Shown here in pieces: positions 43,469-51,226 of a stretch of 64,000 nucleotides of DNA. A model generated the notes under the pieces. The model made no database searches and had not been told where the DNA came from. It worked only from the letters and a program-made list of their open reading frames with translations. The stretch's first letter is position 1, and every line of letters starts with the position of its first letter. This DNA comes from Streptomyces olivochromogenes (GTDB lineage Bacteria; Actinomycetota; Actinomycetes; Streptomycetales; Streptomycetaceae). The translations under genes were made by a program, and so were the position numbers. The DNA lies in contig NZ_KQ948451.1 in the NCBI RefSeq assembly GCF_001514115.1, positions 1,191,898 to 1,255,897 of the forward strand, written 5' to 3'.

Positions 43469-43951
43469 CTAGAAGAGTGCCGTGCCGCTCTCGAAGTCCA
43501 GCAGGCGCTGCTTGCGGTCCAGGCCGCCGCCGTATCCGGTGAGGCTTCCGTTCGCGCCGACCACGCGGTGGCAGGGCACGATGATGCCAATGGGGTTCTT
43601 GCCGTTGGCGAGGCCGACCGCGCGGGAGGCGCCCGCGTTGCCCAAGGCATCGGCCAGTTCGCCGTACGAGCGGGTCTCGCCGTAGGGGATCCGGCACAGC
43701 TGCTCCCAGACGCTGCGCTGGAAGGGGGTGCCGGACATGCGCAGTTCGAGGGTGAACTCCTTCAACTCGCCCTCGAAATAGGCCTTCAGCTGGTCGGTGA
43801 CCTCGCCGAAGGGCGTGTCGTCGCGTTCACCGAAGGTCTCCTCCGGCGGGCGGTGGCGCTGGCCGACCATGTAGAGGCCGCACAGGACGCCGTCGTCAGC
43901 GACGAGGGTGAGGGGGCCGTACGGGCTGTCGATGACCGTGTGCTGTTTCAC
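43469..43951 (-). CDS. ogt: Methylated-DNA-[protein]-cysteine S-methyltransferase
   Basis: A 160-residue O6-alkylguanine-DNA alkyltransferase. The acceptor Cys is in 'IIVPCHRVVGANGSLTGYGGGL', with the DNA-binding helix 'FQRSVWEQLCRIPYGETRSYGELADALG' before it. Transfer of the alkyl group to Cys inactivates the protein. The GTG at 43951 fits family N-termini ('KQHTVIDSPYGPLTLV'). It follows the Ada-AlkA gene by 66 bp in the same direction, so both probably respond to alkylation damage together. Confidence 0.95.
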   Translation of the reverse strand: MKQHTVIDSPYGPLTLVADDGVLCGLYMVGQRHRPPEETFGERDDTPFGEVTDQLKAYFEGELKEFTLELRMSGTPFQRSVWEQLCRIPYGETRSYGELADALGNAGASRAVGLANGKNPIGIIVPCHRVVGANGSLTGYGGGLDRKQRLLDFESGTALF

Positions 43952-43974
43952 AGTTCGTACCTTCGAGTCGTTTG

Positions 43975-44006
43975 AAGCCATGCGCATGTGAAGCCATGCG
44001 CATGTG
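43975..44006. repeat. 16-bp tandem duplication upstream of ogt
   Basis: AAGCCATGCGCATGTG occurs twice without a gap (43975-43990 and 43991-44006) between the ada-alkA stop and the ogt start. It duplicates possible start codons, which is why longer ogt starts are doubtful. Confidence 0.85.
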
Positions 44007-44017
44007 CTTGAAGTCGC

Positions 44018-45487
44018 TTATACGGGGAGGAAGTTGATCGGGTGGCTGTCCGTCGCCCACAGGTACTGGACCGCGTACGCCCGCCATGGGCGCCACGCCG
44101 CCGCGCGCGCCGTCAGGGCGGCGGGGGTCGACGGCAGGCCCAGCTCCTGGGCCGCGCGCCGGATTCCGAGGTCGGTGGGGAGGAAGGCGTCGGGGTCGCC
44201 GAGGGCGCGCATGCCGATGACGTCGACCGTCCAGGGGCCGAAGCCGGGGAGGGCGAGGAGGCGCGTGCGGGCCTCGGCCCAGTCGCTCTCCACTCCCAAG
44301 TGGAGGGTGCCGTCGGCGAGTTGGCGTACGAGGGTGGTGAAGGTGGTGCGGCGGGTGCTCGGCATCGCGAGCGACGTCGGGTCAAGGGCAGCGAGCGCCT
44401 GAGGGGAGGGGAAGAGGTGGGTGAGGCCGCCCTCGGGGTCCTCGACGGGTTCGCCGTGCGCGGTGACCAGACGGGCCGCGTGGGTACGGGCGGCGGCGGT
44501 GGAGACCTGCTGGCCCAGGACGGCCCGTACGGCGAACTCGGCCTCGTCGACCGTGCGCGGCACCCGGCGACCGGGAGCCTTCGCCACCAGGGGCGCCAGC
44601 ACCGGATCCGTCCGCAGCTGGTCGTCGACGGCGACCGGGTCGGCGTCCAGGTCGAGCATGCGGCGGCAGCGGCTGATCGCGACGGGCAGGTCGCGCAGGT
44701 CACTGAGGGTGAGCCGGCAGGCGATGTGGTCGACGTGCGGGGTGAGCCCGACGATCCCGTGGCCGTAGGGCAGGCGCAGGGTGCGCCGGTAGGCACCGTC
44801 GCGCCACTCCTCGACACCGGGTACGGCGGTCGCCGCGAGGTGGCCGAAGAGGTTGTCGGGGTTGAGCGGAGCGCGGAAGGGGAGCCGCAGGCTCAGGACC
44901 CCCGGGGTGGCCGGGGCGCGCTTCTTCGGCACCCGGTCGCGCAGCTCGCTCGGGGCGAGGGCGAAGACCTCGCGCACGGTGTCGTTGAAGGTGCGGATGG
45001 AGGAGAACCCGGCCGCGAAGGCGATCTCCGCCATCGGGAGCGCGGTGGTCTCGATGAGCAGCCGGGCGGTCTGGGCGCGCTGGGCCCTGGCGAGCGCGAG
45101 CGGTCCCGCGCCCAGCTCGGCCAGCAGCTGCCGCTCGACCTGGCGGATGCTGTAGCCGAGCCGGCCGGCCAGGCCCGGAACGCCCTCGCGGTCCACGACC
45201 CCGTCGCCGATCAGACGCATCGCGCGGGCGACGAGGTCGGCGCGCTGGTTCCACTCGGGCGAGCCGGGGCTGGTGTCCGGACGGCAGCGCTTGCAGGCCC
45301 GGAACCCGGCCTGCTGGCACGCCGCCGCGCTCGGGTAGAACGTCATGTTCTCGGGTTTCGGGGGCACCACCGGGCAGCTCGGCCGGCAGTAGATTCGCGT
45401 GGTCAGGACCGCTGTGAAGAACCATCCGTCGAAGCGCGCGTCCTTCGACTGGACAGCGCGCACACAGCGCTCCATGTCGGTGTGCAT
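44018..45487 (-). CDS. Ada-AlkA fusion: methylphosphotriester-sensing AraC regulator joined to 3-methyladenine DNA glycosylase
   Basis: A 489-residue bifunctional protein. Residues ~1-80 are the Ada zinc domain with its four cysteines ('RIYCRPSCPV', 'GFRACKRCRPD'), whose first Cys takes methyl from phosphotriesters. Residues ~90-190 are an AraC helix-turn-helix ('AGRLGYSIRQVERQLLAELG', 'MAEIAFAAGFSSIRTFNDTV'). Residues ~200-489 are an AlkA glycosylase with the HhH-GPD motif 'LLALPGFGPWTVDVIGMRAL' and the catalytic Asp in 'AFLPTDLGIRRA'. It senses alkylation, activates repair genes and excises alkylated bases. The ogt methyltransferase lies just downstream. ATG 45487 is preferred to 45499. Confidence 0.95.
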   Translation of the reverse strand: MHTDMERCVRAVQSKDARFDGWFFTAVLTTRIYCRPSCPVVPPKPENMTFYPSAAACQQAGFRACKRCRPDTSPGSPEWNQRADLVARAMRLIGDGVVDREGVPGLAGRLGYSIRQVERQLLAELGAGPLALARAQRAQTARLLIETTALPMAEIAFAAGFSSIRTFNDTVREVFALAPSELRDRVPKKRAPATPGVLSLRLPFRAPLNPDNLFGHLAATAVPGVEEWRDGAYRRTLRLPYGHGIVGLTPHVDHIACRLTLSDLRDLPVAISRCRRMLDLDADPVAVDDQLRTDPVLAPLVAKAPGRRVPRTVDEAEFAVRAVLGQQVSTAAARTHAARLVTAHGEPVEDPEGGLTHLFPSPQALAALDPTSLAMPSTRRTTFTTLVRQLADGTLHLGVESDWAEARTRLLALPGFGPWTVDVIGMRALGDPDAFLPTDLGIRRAAQELGLPSTPAALTARAAAWRPWRAYAVQYLWATDSHPINFLPV

Positions 45488-45554
45488 CCCATTCCGCATG
45501 CCTCAAGCATCGGGCACCCGCGAGGCCTGGGCTGGCGAGAATCCGACATCAACC

Positions 45555-47594
45555 TCACAGCGCCCGAGGTCGGCCTCCGTCCGTCCGACGCCATGCGGAC
45601 TCCCTCAGCAGCCGCAGCCCGTTCAGCCCGACGAGCACGGTGGAGCCCTCGTGGCCCGCGACGCCGAGCGGCAGCGGGAGGTGTCCGAGCAGGTCCCACA
45701 GGACGAGGACCGTGATGAACGTACCCGCGACAAGGAGATTCTGGACCACCAGGCGGCGGGCCGCGCGGGACAGCCGTACGACCGCGGGGATCGCCGCCAG
45801 CTCGTCGCGGACGACGACGGCGTCCGCCGTCTCCAACGCGAGGTCGGAACCCGCCCGGCCCATGGCGACCCCCGAATGGGCGGCGGCCAGGGCGGGCGCG
45901 TCGTTGACGCCGTCGCCGACGAACAGGACCTTGCGGCCGGCGCGTTGGAGCTCTCGTACGGCCGTGACCTTGTCCTCGGGCAGCAGGGAGGCGCGTACGT
46001 CCGTGATGCCGGTGGCGGTGGCCACCTGGGCGGCGGCGCGCGGGTTGTCGCCGGTGAGGAGGACGGGTGAGGTGCCCGTGAGGGCGGTGAGCCCCGCAGC
46101 CGTCTCGGCGGCGTCGGCGCGCGGGCGGTCGGCCAGGACGAGCGTGCCGACGAGGGCGCCGTCGCGTTCCACTCGGACGACCGTGCCGCCTTCGACGTCG
46201 GCGCCCGTGCCCGTGCCCGTGTCCTTGCCCGTGCCCGTGTCCTTGCCCGTGTCCGTGTGCGTATCCGCATCCGCATCCGTGTCCATGTCCGTGTCCATGT
46301 CCAGGCCCGAATCGGGGCGGCCGACCGTGACGACCCGGCCGTCGACCGTGGCGGTGACGCCGTGTCCCGGCTTCGCCGCGAAGTCGCGGGCTGGGGCGAG
46401 GCACAGGTCCCGGGCGCGGGCGGCGGCGACGATCGCGCGGGCGAGCGGGTGTTCGCTGGGGTGCTCGGCGGCGGCCGCCAGCGCCAGCAGGGCGTCCTCG
46501 TCCAGCCCCGATCCGGTCGCCGGGCGTACGGCCGCCACCTCGGGCGCGCCCTCCGTCAGCGTCCCGGTCTTGTCGAGGGCGGCCGTGTCGATCTCGCCGA
46601 GGCGTTCCATGGCGAGCGCGGACTTGACCAGAACGCCGTGCCGGCCGGCGGTGGCGATGGCGGAGAGCAGCGGGGGCATGGTCGCGAGGACGACCGCGCA
46701 CGGCGAGGCGACGATCATGAAGGTCATCGCCCGCAGCAGCGCGCCGGTGAGGTCCGCGCCGAAGGCGAGCGGAACGGCGAAGACGGTGAGCGTGGCGGCC
46801 ACCACGCCCATCGCGTAGCGCTGTTCGATCTTCTCGATGAACAACTGTGTCGGCGCCTTGGTGCGCGAGGCCTCCTCCACGAGGGTGACGATCCGGGCGA
46901 TCACGGAGTCGGCGGGGTCGCGCTCGACACGGACGCGTAGGGCTCCGGTGCCGTTGAGGGTGCCCGCGAAGACCTCGTCGCCCGGGGTCTTCAGGACCGG
47001 CAGCGGCTCGCCGGTGATGGTCGCCTGGTCGGCCTCGCTCGTACCGTCGAGGACCCGTCCGTCGGCTCCGATCCGCTCCCCCGGCCGGATCAACAGCTCG
47101 TCACCGACGGCGAGTCGGCTCACCGGGACGGACTCCTCACCGTCGGCGGTCACCCGGGTCGCCGTCGCGGGCGCGAGGTCGAGCAGACCGCGTACGGAGT
47201 CGGCGGTGCGGGCGGTGGCCAGGGCCTCCAGGGCGCCGGAGGTGGCGAAGATGACGATCAGCAGAGCGCCGTCCAGGACCTGTCCGATCGCGGCCGCTCC
47301 GAGGGCCGCGACGATCATCAGCAGATCGACGTCGAGGGTCTTCCCGCGCAGCGCCCGCAGCCCCTGCAGCGCCGGTTCCCAGCCACCGGCGAGGTAGGCG
47401 ATCGCGTAGAGCGGCCCGTACGTCCAGCCGGGCGCGTCGGCGAAGTACAACGGGAGCGCCGGCAGGAAGGCGGCGGTCGCGAGGAGCGCCCAGCGAGCCT
47501 CCGGCAGCGCGAGGACGCGGGTGCGGCGGCGCGGGGCCGTGCGGGCGGTTGCGTCGAGGTCGGGGACGGGCGGCGAGTCAAGAGTGGAGGACAC
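45555..47594 (-). CDS. Heavy-metal-translocating P1B-type ATPase
   Basis: A ~679-residue metal pump. It has the membrane 'MIVASPCAVVLATMPP' (SPC metal motif), phosphorylation motif 'DKTGTLTEG', the HP motif 'PSEHPLARAI', 'VLLTGDNPRAA' and 'GDGVNDAPALAAAHSGVAMG'. SPC with an adjacent SmtB-type repressor suggests zinc, cadmium or cobalt export. There is no N-terminal CxxC metal domain. The nucleotide domain carries an Asp/Thr/Gly-rich low-complexity insert (about residues 438-477) encoded by a hexanucleotide repeat. The start is uncertain: GTG 47594 leaves the operator free, while ATG 47627 would start inside it. It is divergent from its ArsR gene. Confidence 0.9.
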   Translation of the reverse strand: MSSTLDSPPVPDLDATARTAPRRRTRVLALPEARWALLATAAFLPALPLYFADAPGWTYGPLYAIAYLAGGWEPALQGLRALRGKTLDVDLLMIVAALGAAAIGQVLDGALLIVIFATSGALEALATARTADSVRGLLDLAPATATRVTADGEESVPVSRLAVGDELLIRPGERIGADGRVLDGTSEADQATITGEPLPVLKTPGDEVFAGTLNGTGALRVRVERDPADSVIARIVTLVEEASRTKAPTQLFIEKIEQRYAMGVVAATLTVFAVPLAFGADLTGALLRAMTFMIVASPCAVVLATMPPLLSAIATAGRHGVLVKSALAMERLGEIDTAALDKTGTLTEGAPEVAAVRPATGSGLDEDALLALAAAAEHPSEHPLARAIVAAARARDLCLAPARDFAAKPGHGVTATVDGRVVTVGRPDSGLDMDTDMDTDADADTHTDTGKDTGTGKDTGTGTGADVEGGTVVRVERDGALVGTLVLADRPRADAAETAAGLTALTGTSPVLLTGDNPRAAAQVATATGITDVRASLLPEDKVTAVRELQRAGRKVLFVGDGVNDAPALAAAHSGVAMGRAGSDLALETADAVVVRDELAAIPAVVRLSRAARRLVVQNLLVAGTFITVLVLWDLLGHLPLPLGVAGHEGSTVLVGLNGLRLLRESAWRRTDGGRPRAL
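46207..46303 (-). repeat. Hexanucleotide repeat tract inside the P-type ATPase gene
   Basis: About 16 degenerate copies of GTGTCC/GTGCCC/GCATCC on the plus strand, coding alternating Asp-Thr, Asp-Met, Asp-Ala and Gly-Thr/Lys dipeptides. All units are in frame, so copy-number change would not disrupt the protein. Confidence 0.85.
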
Positions 47595-47612
47595 CCTGGC
47601 ACCATACAGGAA

Positions 47613-47642
47613 CACATGAAGACTCATTCATACCTTCATGTG
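47613..47642. promoter_or_regulatory. ArsR/SmtB-type operator
   Basis: CACATGAAG (47613-47621) and CTTCATGTG (47634-47642) form a perfect 9-bp inverted repeat with a 12-base spacer, in the 67-bp gap between the divergent pump and repressor genes. This is the arrangement of SmtB-family operators. Confidence 0.7.
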
Positions 47643-47661
47643 CGATGGGTAAGATACGCCC

Positions 47662-48039
47662 ATGGGTCATGGAGCCGTCACCACCGCGCAGGACGCCGCC
47701 GCTCAGAACGTCGCCACGCGCGTGCGTCTGGACGCGGCCAATGTCGCGAAGGTGGCCACCACGCTCCAGGCCCTGTCCACCCCCTCACGGCTGCTGATCC
47801 TCGCGCGGCTGCGCGAAGGGCCGCTTCCGGCGACGGAGCTGGCCGCCGAGGTGGGCATGGAGCAGTCCGCCTGCTCGCACCAGCTGCGGCTGCTGCGCAA
47901 TCTGGGCCTGGTCGTCGGCGAGCGCCGCGGCCGGTCGGTGGTCTACGCACTGCACGACCACCATGTCGCCGAACTCCTCGACCAGGCGGTCTACCACGTG
48001 GAGCATCTGCGGCTCGGCCTCAGCGACGCGTCCGAGTAG
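47662..48039 (+). CDS. ArsR/SmtB-family metal-sensing repressor
   Basis: A 125-residue winged-helix repressor. The DNA-binding helices are 'LPATELAAEVGMEQSACSHQLRLLRNLGLV', followed by the wing 'GERRGRSVVYALHD'. The last helix has the alpha-5 metal ligands in D-x-H-x10-H-x2-H spacing ('LHDHHVAELLDQAVYHVEHL'), as in zinc/cobalt sensors of the SmtB/CzrA type. It would release the operator next to it when metal binds and derepress the divergent pump. Confidence 0.92.
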   Translation: MGHGAVTTAQDAAAQNVATRVRLDAANVAKVATTLQALSTPSRLLILARLREGPLPATELAAEVGMEQSACSHQLRLLRNLGLVVGERRGRSVVYALHDHHVAELLDQAVYHVEHLRLGLSDASE

Positions 48040-48101
48040 CGCGGACGCCCCGGCCGACGGCCATGCGACAGATGCGGCCGCTGTACGCCGCCGGGTTCAC
48101 G

Positions 48102-48159
48102 AGGACCGGGATCAGGCGCCTACGACGTAGAGGACCGGGATCAGGCGCCTTCGACGTAG
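48102..48159. repeat. Two-copy 29-bp tandem repeat
   Basis: 48102-48130 and 48131-48159 are identical but for one base (A versus T at the 21st position). It overlaps the 3' end of the dehydrogenase remnant on the minus strand. Confidence 0.85.
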
Positions 48160-48344
48160 GGGAAGACGCGGGTGAAGTCGGCGCCGGGTTCCGCCGCGGC
48201 GAAGCTCTCCCACAGGGCGCCGGTGGCCCAGGTCGAGACCCACCGATCTGCCGAAGGCGATCGCCTCGCTGGTCGCGGCGAGCGTGGTGGCCGCGAGGAA
48301 GTTGTTCGCCAGCTTCAGGGCCCCGGCCATCCGACCCGGAAGGG
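48141..48344 (-). pseudogene. Remnant of a 6-phosphogluconate/hydroxyisobutyrate dehydrogenase-like gene
   Basis: On the minus strand, 'MAGALKLANNFLAATTLAAT' and 'SEAIAFGRSVGLDL' match the C-terminal domain of NADP-dependent beta-hydroxyacid dehydrogenases (with the catalytic-helix K and N). A second frame then gives 'TGALWESFAAAEPGADFTRV' up to a stop at 48141, so the piece is frameshifted or joined to another gene's end. It begins directly at the stop of the M56 gene, with no N-terminal Rossmann domain. Confidence 0.6.
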
Positions 48345-49286
48345 TCAGCCGGTCTCCTCGCCCTGGGCGATCTCCACCTCGTGGTGGAAGGCGAGGACGC
48401 CGGTCGCCGCCGCGGAGGCCGAGACGGTCGCGCAGGCGACGAGGAGGAGGGCGATCCAGGTGGCGGCGCGGGGGCGGCGCCCGGGAGCCGTGAGAAGGGC
48501 CGCGACCCGCTGGGGTACGGGTCCGGTGGTCGCGGCGGCGGCGAAGTCGGGGCGGGTGGAGCGGGCGGCCGTGGTGGCGAGGGCGGCGCGGGCGATGGCG
48601 CGCGCGGTCAGGCGCCGGTCCCCCACCGCCGTGGCGGCGGCCTCGTCCGCGGCGCGTTCGGCGGCGAGCGCGATGCTGTCGCGGACCGGGCGCAGCCCGG
48701 GATGGCAGTGCGCGGCGATCTCGGCCGCGACGAGGAAGCGGTGGTGGTTGCCCGCGTTGTGGGCCCGCTCGTGGGCGAAGAGCACCTCGCGCTCTTCGGG
48801 ACGAAGGCTGCGGAGCATCGCGGTGGTCACGACGATGCGGTGCGGGCGGCCCGGCAGCGCGTACGCGTCCGGGTGGGGCGATTCGATCACGCACAGGTCG
48901 CCCGCGGCGGGTCCGCGGTCGGCCTGGCTGCGGGCGGTGCGGAAGGCGCGCAACTGGCGCAGGGCGGAGCGTACGAGGGTCGCGGCGCCCACGGTCAGGA
49001 GGCCGGTGGCCGCCGCCGCCAGGGGCAGGACGATCAGGTTCGACGGGGTGCGCAGGGGGTGGACGAGGTCACCCAGGCCCGCCAGGACCGGCAGTTTGAG
49101 CAGGCCGGTGAGGAGCAGCGCGCCGAGCGCGGCCACGGAGGCGCCGGCCAGCACGAGGACCGTGAGGGTCAGTGCCCACAGGGCGGCGACCGGCGCGAGG
49201 CGTTCGAGGCAGCGGCGGGCAAGCCCCGGCAGCGCGAAGGGCAGCAGAAGCGGGACGAGCAGCGGAATGATCAGCAGAGTGGTCAT
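48345..49286 (-). CDS. M56-family (BlaR1-like) membrane zinc metallopeptidase
   Basis: A 313-residue membrane protease with about four helices. The zinc motif is 'FAHERAHNAGNHHRF' (HExxH) and the third ligand region is 'LAAERAADEAAATAVG'. The N-terminal helices and a short C-terminal tail lack a penicillin-binding sensor domain, as is common in Streptomyces. It overlaps the BlaI gene by 4 bases; such pairs sense an envelope signal and cleave the BlaI repressor. Confidence 0.9.
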   Translation of the reverse strand: MTTLLIIPLLVPLLLPFALPGLARRCLERLAPVAALWALTLTVLVLAGASVAALGALLLTGLLKLPVLAGLGDLVHPLRTPSNLIVLPLAAAATGLLTVGAATLVRSALRQLRAFRTARSQADRGPAAGDLCVIESPHPDAYALPGRPHRIVVTTAMLRSLRPEEREVLFAHERAHNAGNHHRFLVAAEIAAHCHPGLRPVRDSIALAAERAADEAAATAVGDRRLTARAIARAALATTAARSTRPDFAAAATTGPVPQRVAALLTAPGRRPRAATWIALLLVACATVSASAAATGVLAFHHEVEIAQGEETG

Positions 49287-49672
49287 TGCTCACCCGATTC
49301 CAGTGGCTCACCCGATTCCAGAAGATCGCGCAGGAGCCGCTCGTCGTCGGGGCTGAGCTGGGCGACGAACCGGGCGAGCGCCGTCTCCCGGTCCTCGTCC
49401 CGGTCGAGCTCGGTGTGCATGCGGCGGGCGGTGAGGCCGTGCGGGTCCTGGACGGGGAAGTAGGCGAAGCCGCGGCCCTGCCGCTCCCGGCCGACGATCC
49501 CCTTCTCGTGCAGCCTCGACAGGATCGTCGTCACCGTCGTGCGGGCCAGCCCCGAGCCGAGTTCCGTCTGGACGCGGCCCGGAGTCAGGGGTGCGCCGGC
49601 GGCCCAGAGGGCGGCCATGACGGAGGCCTCGAGCTCACCCGCCGGTCGGCGTTCGTCCTTCGCGCTGGTCAT
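49283..49672 (-). CDS. BlaI/MecI/CopY-family repressor
   Basis: A 129-residue winged-helix repressor. 'GELEASVMAALWAAGAPLTPGRVQTELG', 'ARTTVTTILSRLHEKGIVGRERQGRGFAYFP' and the C-terminal dimer region 'FVAQLSPDDERLLRDLLES' are typical. ATG 49672 is chosen; ATG 49687 is alternative. Its own gene start is preceded by two operator palindromes, and the next gene is its M56 protease partner, translated by overlap. Confidence 0.92.
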   Translation of the reverse strand: MTSAKDERRPAGELEASVMAALWAAGAPLTPGRVQTELGSGLARTTVTTILSRLHEKGIVGRERQGRGFAYFPVQDPHGLTARRMHTELDRDEDRETALARFVAQLSPDDERLLRDLLESGEPLESGEQ

Positions 49673-49698
49673 GGGAACGATCCTCACCCCGGTATCGT

Positions 49699-49731
49699 CT
49701 ACAGTTCAGTAGACCGTCTACAGGATTGTAG
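49699..49731. promoter_or_regulatory. BlaI-type twin operator
   Basis: CTACAGTTCAGTAG (49699-49712) and CTACAGGATTGTAG (49718-49731), 19 bp apart, lie between the blaI-M56 pair and the divergent DedA gene. The CTACA/TGTAG arms fit BlaI/MecI-family operators, so both directions may be repressed. Confidence 0.65.
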
Positions 49732-49788
49732 TCACTCGGGTGCCGTCACGACTGCGCCCGCCCGTCCAGTATGAGAGGGCTCCCGGCG

Positions 49789-50496
49789 ATGGCCGCACCT
49801 TTGTTCGCAGCGTCACAGCTCGGATCACAGCTCGGGTCCGAGCTGGCGGTGAACATCCTCAGCGCCCAGTCCCTGCTCGCCGCCTTCGGTGTGCTGGGTG
49901 TCGGCGTGGTGATGTTCGCGGAGACAGGGCTGCTGATCGGCTTCTTCCTGCCCGGTGACTCGCTGCTGTTCACGGCGGGTCTGCTGTGCACGGGGTCGGG
50001 CCACGGCGGCCTGAAGCTCTCGCTGGGGCCGCTCCTCGTCTGCGCCGCCGTGGGCGCGCTGGCCGGCTCCCAGTGCGGATATCTCATCGGACGCAAGGCG
50101 GGCGGCGCGCTGCTCGCCCGCAGCGGCTCGCCCCGGCTGCACGAGGGGGCCAAGCGCGCCGAGGAGCTGCTGGAGCGGTACGGCCACGCGAAGGCGATCG
50201 TGCTGGCCCGCTTCGTCCCGGTCGTACGCACGGTGCTGAACCCGATGGCGGGCGCCCTCCAGGTCCCCGCCCGCACGTTCACCGTGTGGCAGGTCGTCGG
50301 CGGTCTCGTCTGGAGCATCGGCCTCACCCTCGCGGGCTACGGACTGGGCTCGTCGATTCCGAACGTCGACCGCTATCTGCTCCCGATCATCGCCGTGATC
50401 GTCATCGTGTCGCTGATCCCGCTGGCCGCCGAGTTCCGCCGCTCCCGCAAGGCCGCAGCCGCGACCGCGACCGCGGAGAAGGGCACCCAGGGATGA
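49789..50496 (+). CDS. DedA-family membrane protein
   Basis: A 235-residue membrane protein of the DedA/SNARE-associated superfamily. Hallmarks are 'MFAETGLLIGFFLPGDSLLF' (re-entrant loop with E and the G-D), 'GYLIGRKAG' and 'VLARFVPVVRTVLNPMAGAL' (R-F-x-P-x-x-R). The family flips undecaprenyl phosphate or phospholipids. It overlaps a PAP2 phosphatase gene by 4 bases, fitting recycling of lipid carriers. ATG 49789 has the better ribosome site (GAGAGGG); ATG 49771 is possible. Confidence 0.92.
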   Translation: MAAPLFAASQLGSQLGSELAVNILSAQSLLAAFGVLGVGVVMFAETGLLIGFFLPGDSLLFTAGLLCTGSGHGGLKLSLGPLLVCAAVGALAGSQCGYLIGRKAGGALLARSGSPRLHEGAKRAEELLERYGHAKAIVLARFVPVVRTVLNPMAGALQVPARTFTVWQVVGGLVWSIGLTLAGYGLGSSIPNVDRYLLPIIAVIVIVSLIPLAAEFRRSRKAAAATATAEKGTQG

Positions 50497-51101
50497 TCCT
50501 CGCGTTCAACGGGTCGTCGATCGACGGCTCCACCTACACCTACGTGGTGAATCTCGCCCATGAGTCCCCGTCCTGGCTGGACAACCTGGTGTCCGCCTGG
50601 TCGACGTACGGGCTGGCGCTGTTCGCCGTTCTCATGCTCGTGGGCTGGTGGCAGGCCCGTCGCAGCAGCGCCCGGGAGGCGATGGTGGCGCTCGCGGTGC
50701 CGGTGATCGTCGTCGTGGCGTTCGGGGTGAACTCCCTGTTCAAGATGGTCGTGCGCGAAGACCGTCCCTGCCAGAGCCTGCACGTGAAGACGCTGGAGGC
50801 GTGTCCTGCGCCGGGCGACTGGTCCTTCCCCAGCAATCACACGGTCATCGCCGCCGCGGCCGCCGTGGCCCTGCTCCACGTCTCCCGTCGCCTCGGCACC
50901 ATAGCCCTGCTGGGCGCCTGCCTGATGGCCGCCTCCCGGGTCTGGGTCGGCGCGCACTATCCGCACGACGTGGTCGCCGGTGTCCTGGTCGGCACGCTGA
51001 TCGCGATGCTGCTGACGACTCTCCTGCGCAGACTCTCCGACCCGCTGGCGGCCCGGCTGACGGACTCGCGGCTGCTGCGGCCGTTGCTGGTCTCGGCGTA
51101 G
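50493..51101 (+). CDS. PAP2-family phosphatase
   Basis: A 202-residue membrane phosphatase with the three PAP2 motifs: 'KMVVREDRP' (KxxxxxxRP), 'WSFPSNHTVIAAA' (PSGH variant with Asn) and 'SRVWVGAHYPHDVVAGVLVG' (SRxxxxxHxxxD). It would remove phosphate from undecaprenyl pyrophosphate or another lipid phosphate. It starts inside the DedA stop (ATGA), so the pair probably acts on the same lipid carrier. Confidence 0.92.
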   Translation: MILAFNGSSIDGSTYTYVVNLAHESPSWLDNLVSAWSTYGLALFAVLMLVGWWQARRSSAREAMVALAVPVIVVVAFGVNSLFKMVVREDRPCQSLHVKTLEACPAPGDWSFPSNHTVIAAAAAVALLHVSRRLGTIALLGACLMAASRVWVGAHYPHDVVAGVLVGTLIAMLLTTLLRRLSDPLAARLTDSRLLRPLLVSA

Positions 51102-51134
51102 ACCCACGCCCACGGCTAGGAGTCGAGCCACGAA

Positions 51135-51158
51135 GCTACGGCTACGGCTACGGCTACG
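51135..51158. repeat. GCTACG hexamer repeat (x4)
   Basis: Four perfect GCTACG units in the 125-bp gap before the response-regulator gene. A polymorphic spacer element is likely; no other signal is obvious in the gap. Confidence 0.85.
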
Positions 51159-51226
51159 GGGAACAGGCAAGCACCCTTCCGGAGCGGCCGATGGCTGCCG
51201 GAGCGGCTGAAGGCTGAAGGAGGGCC

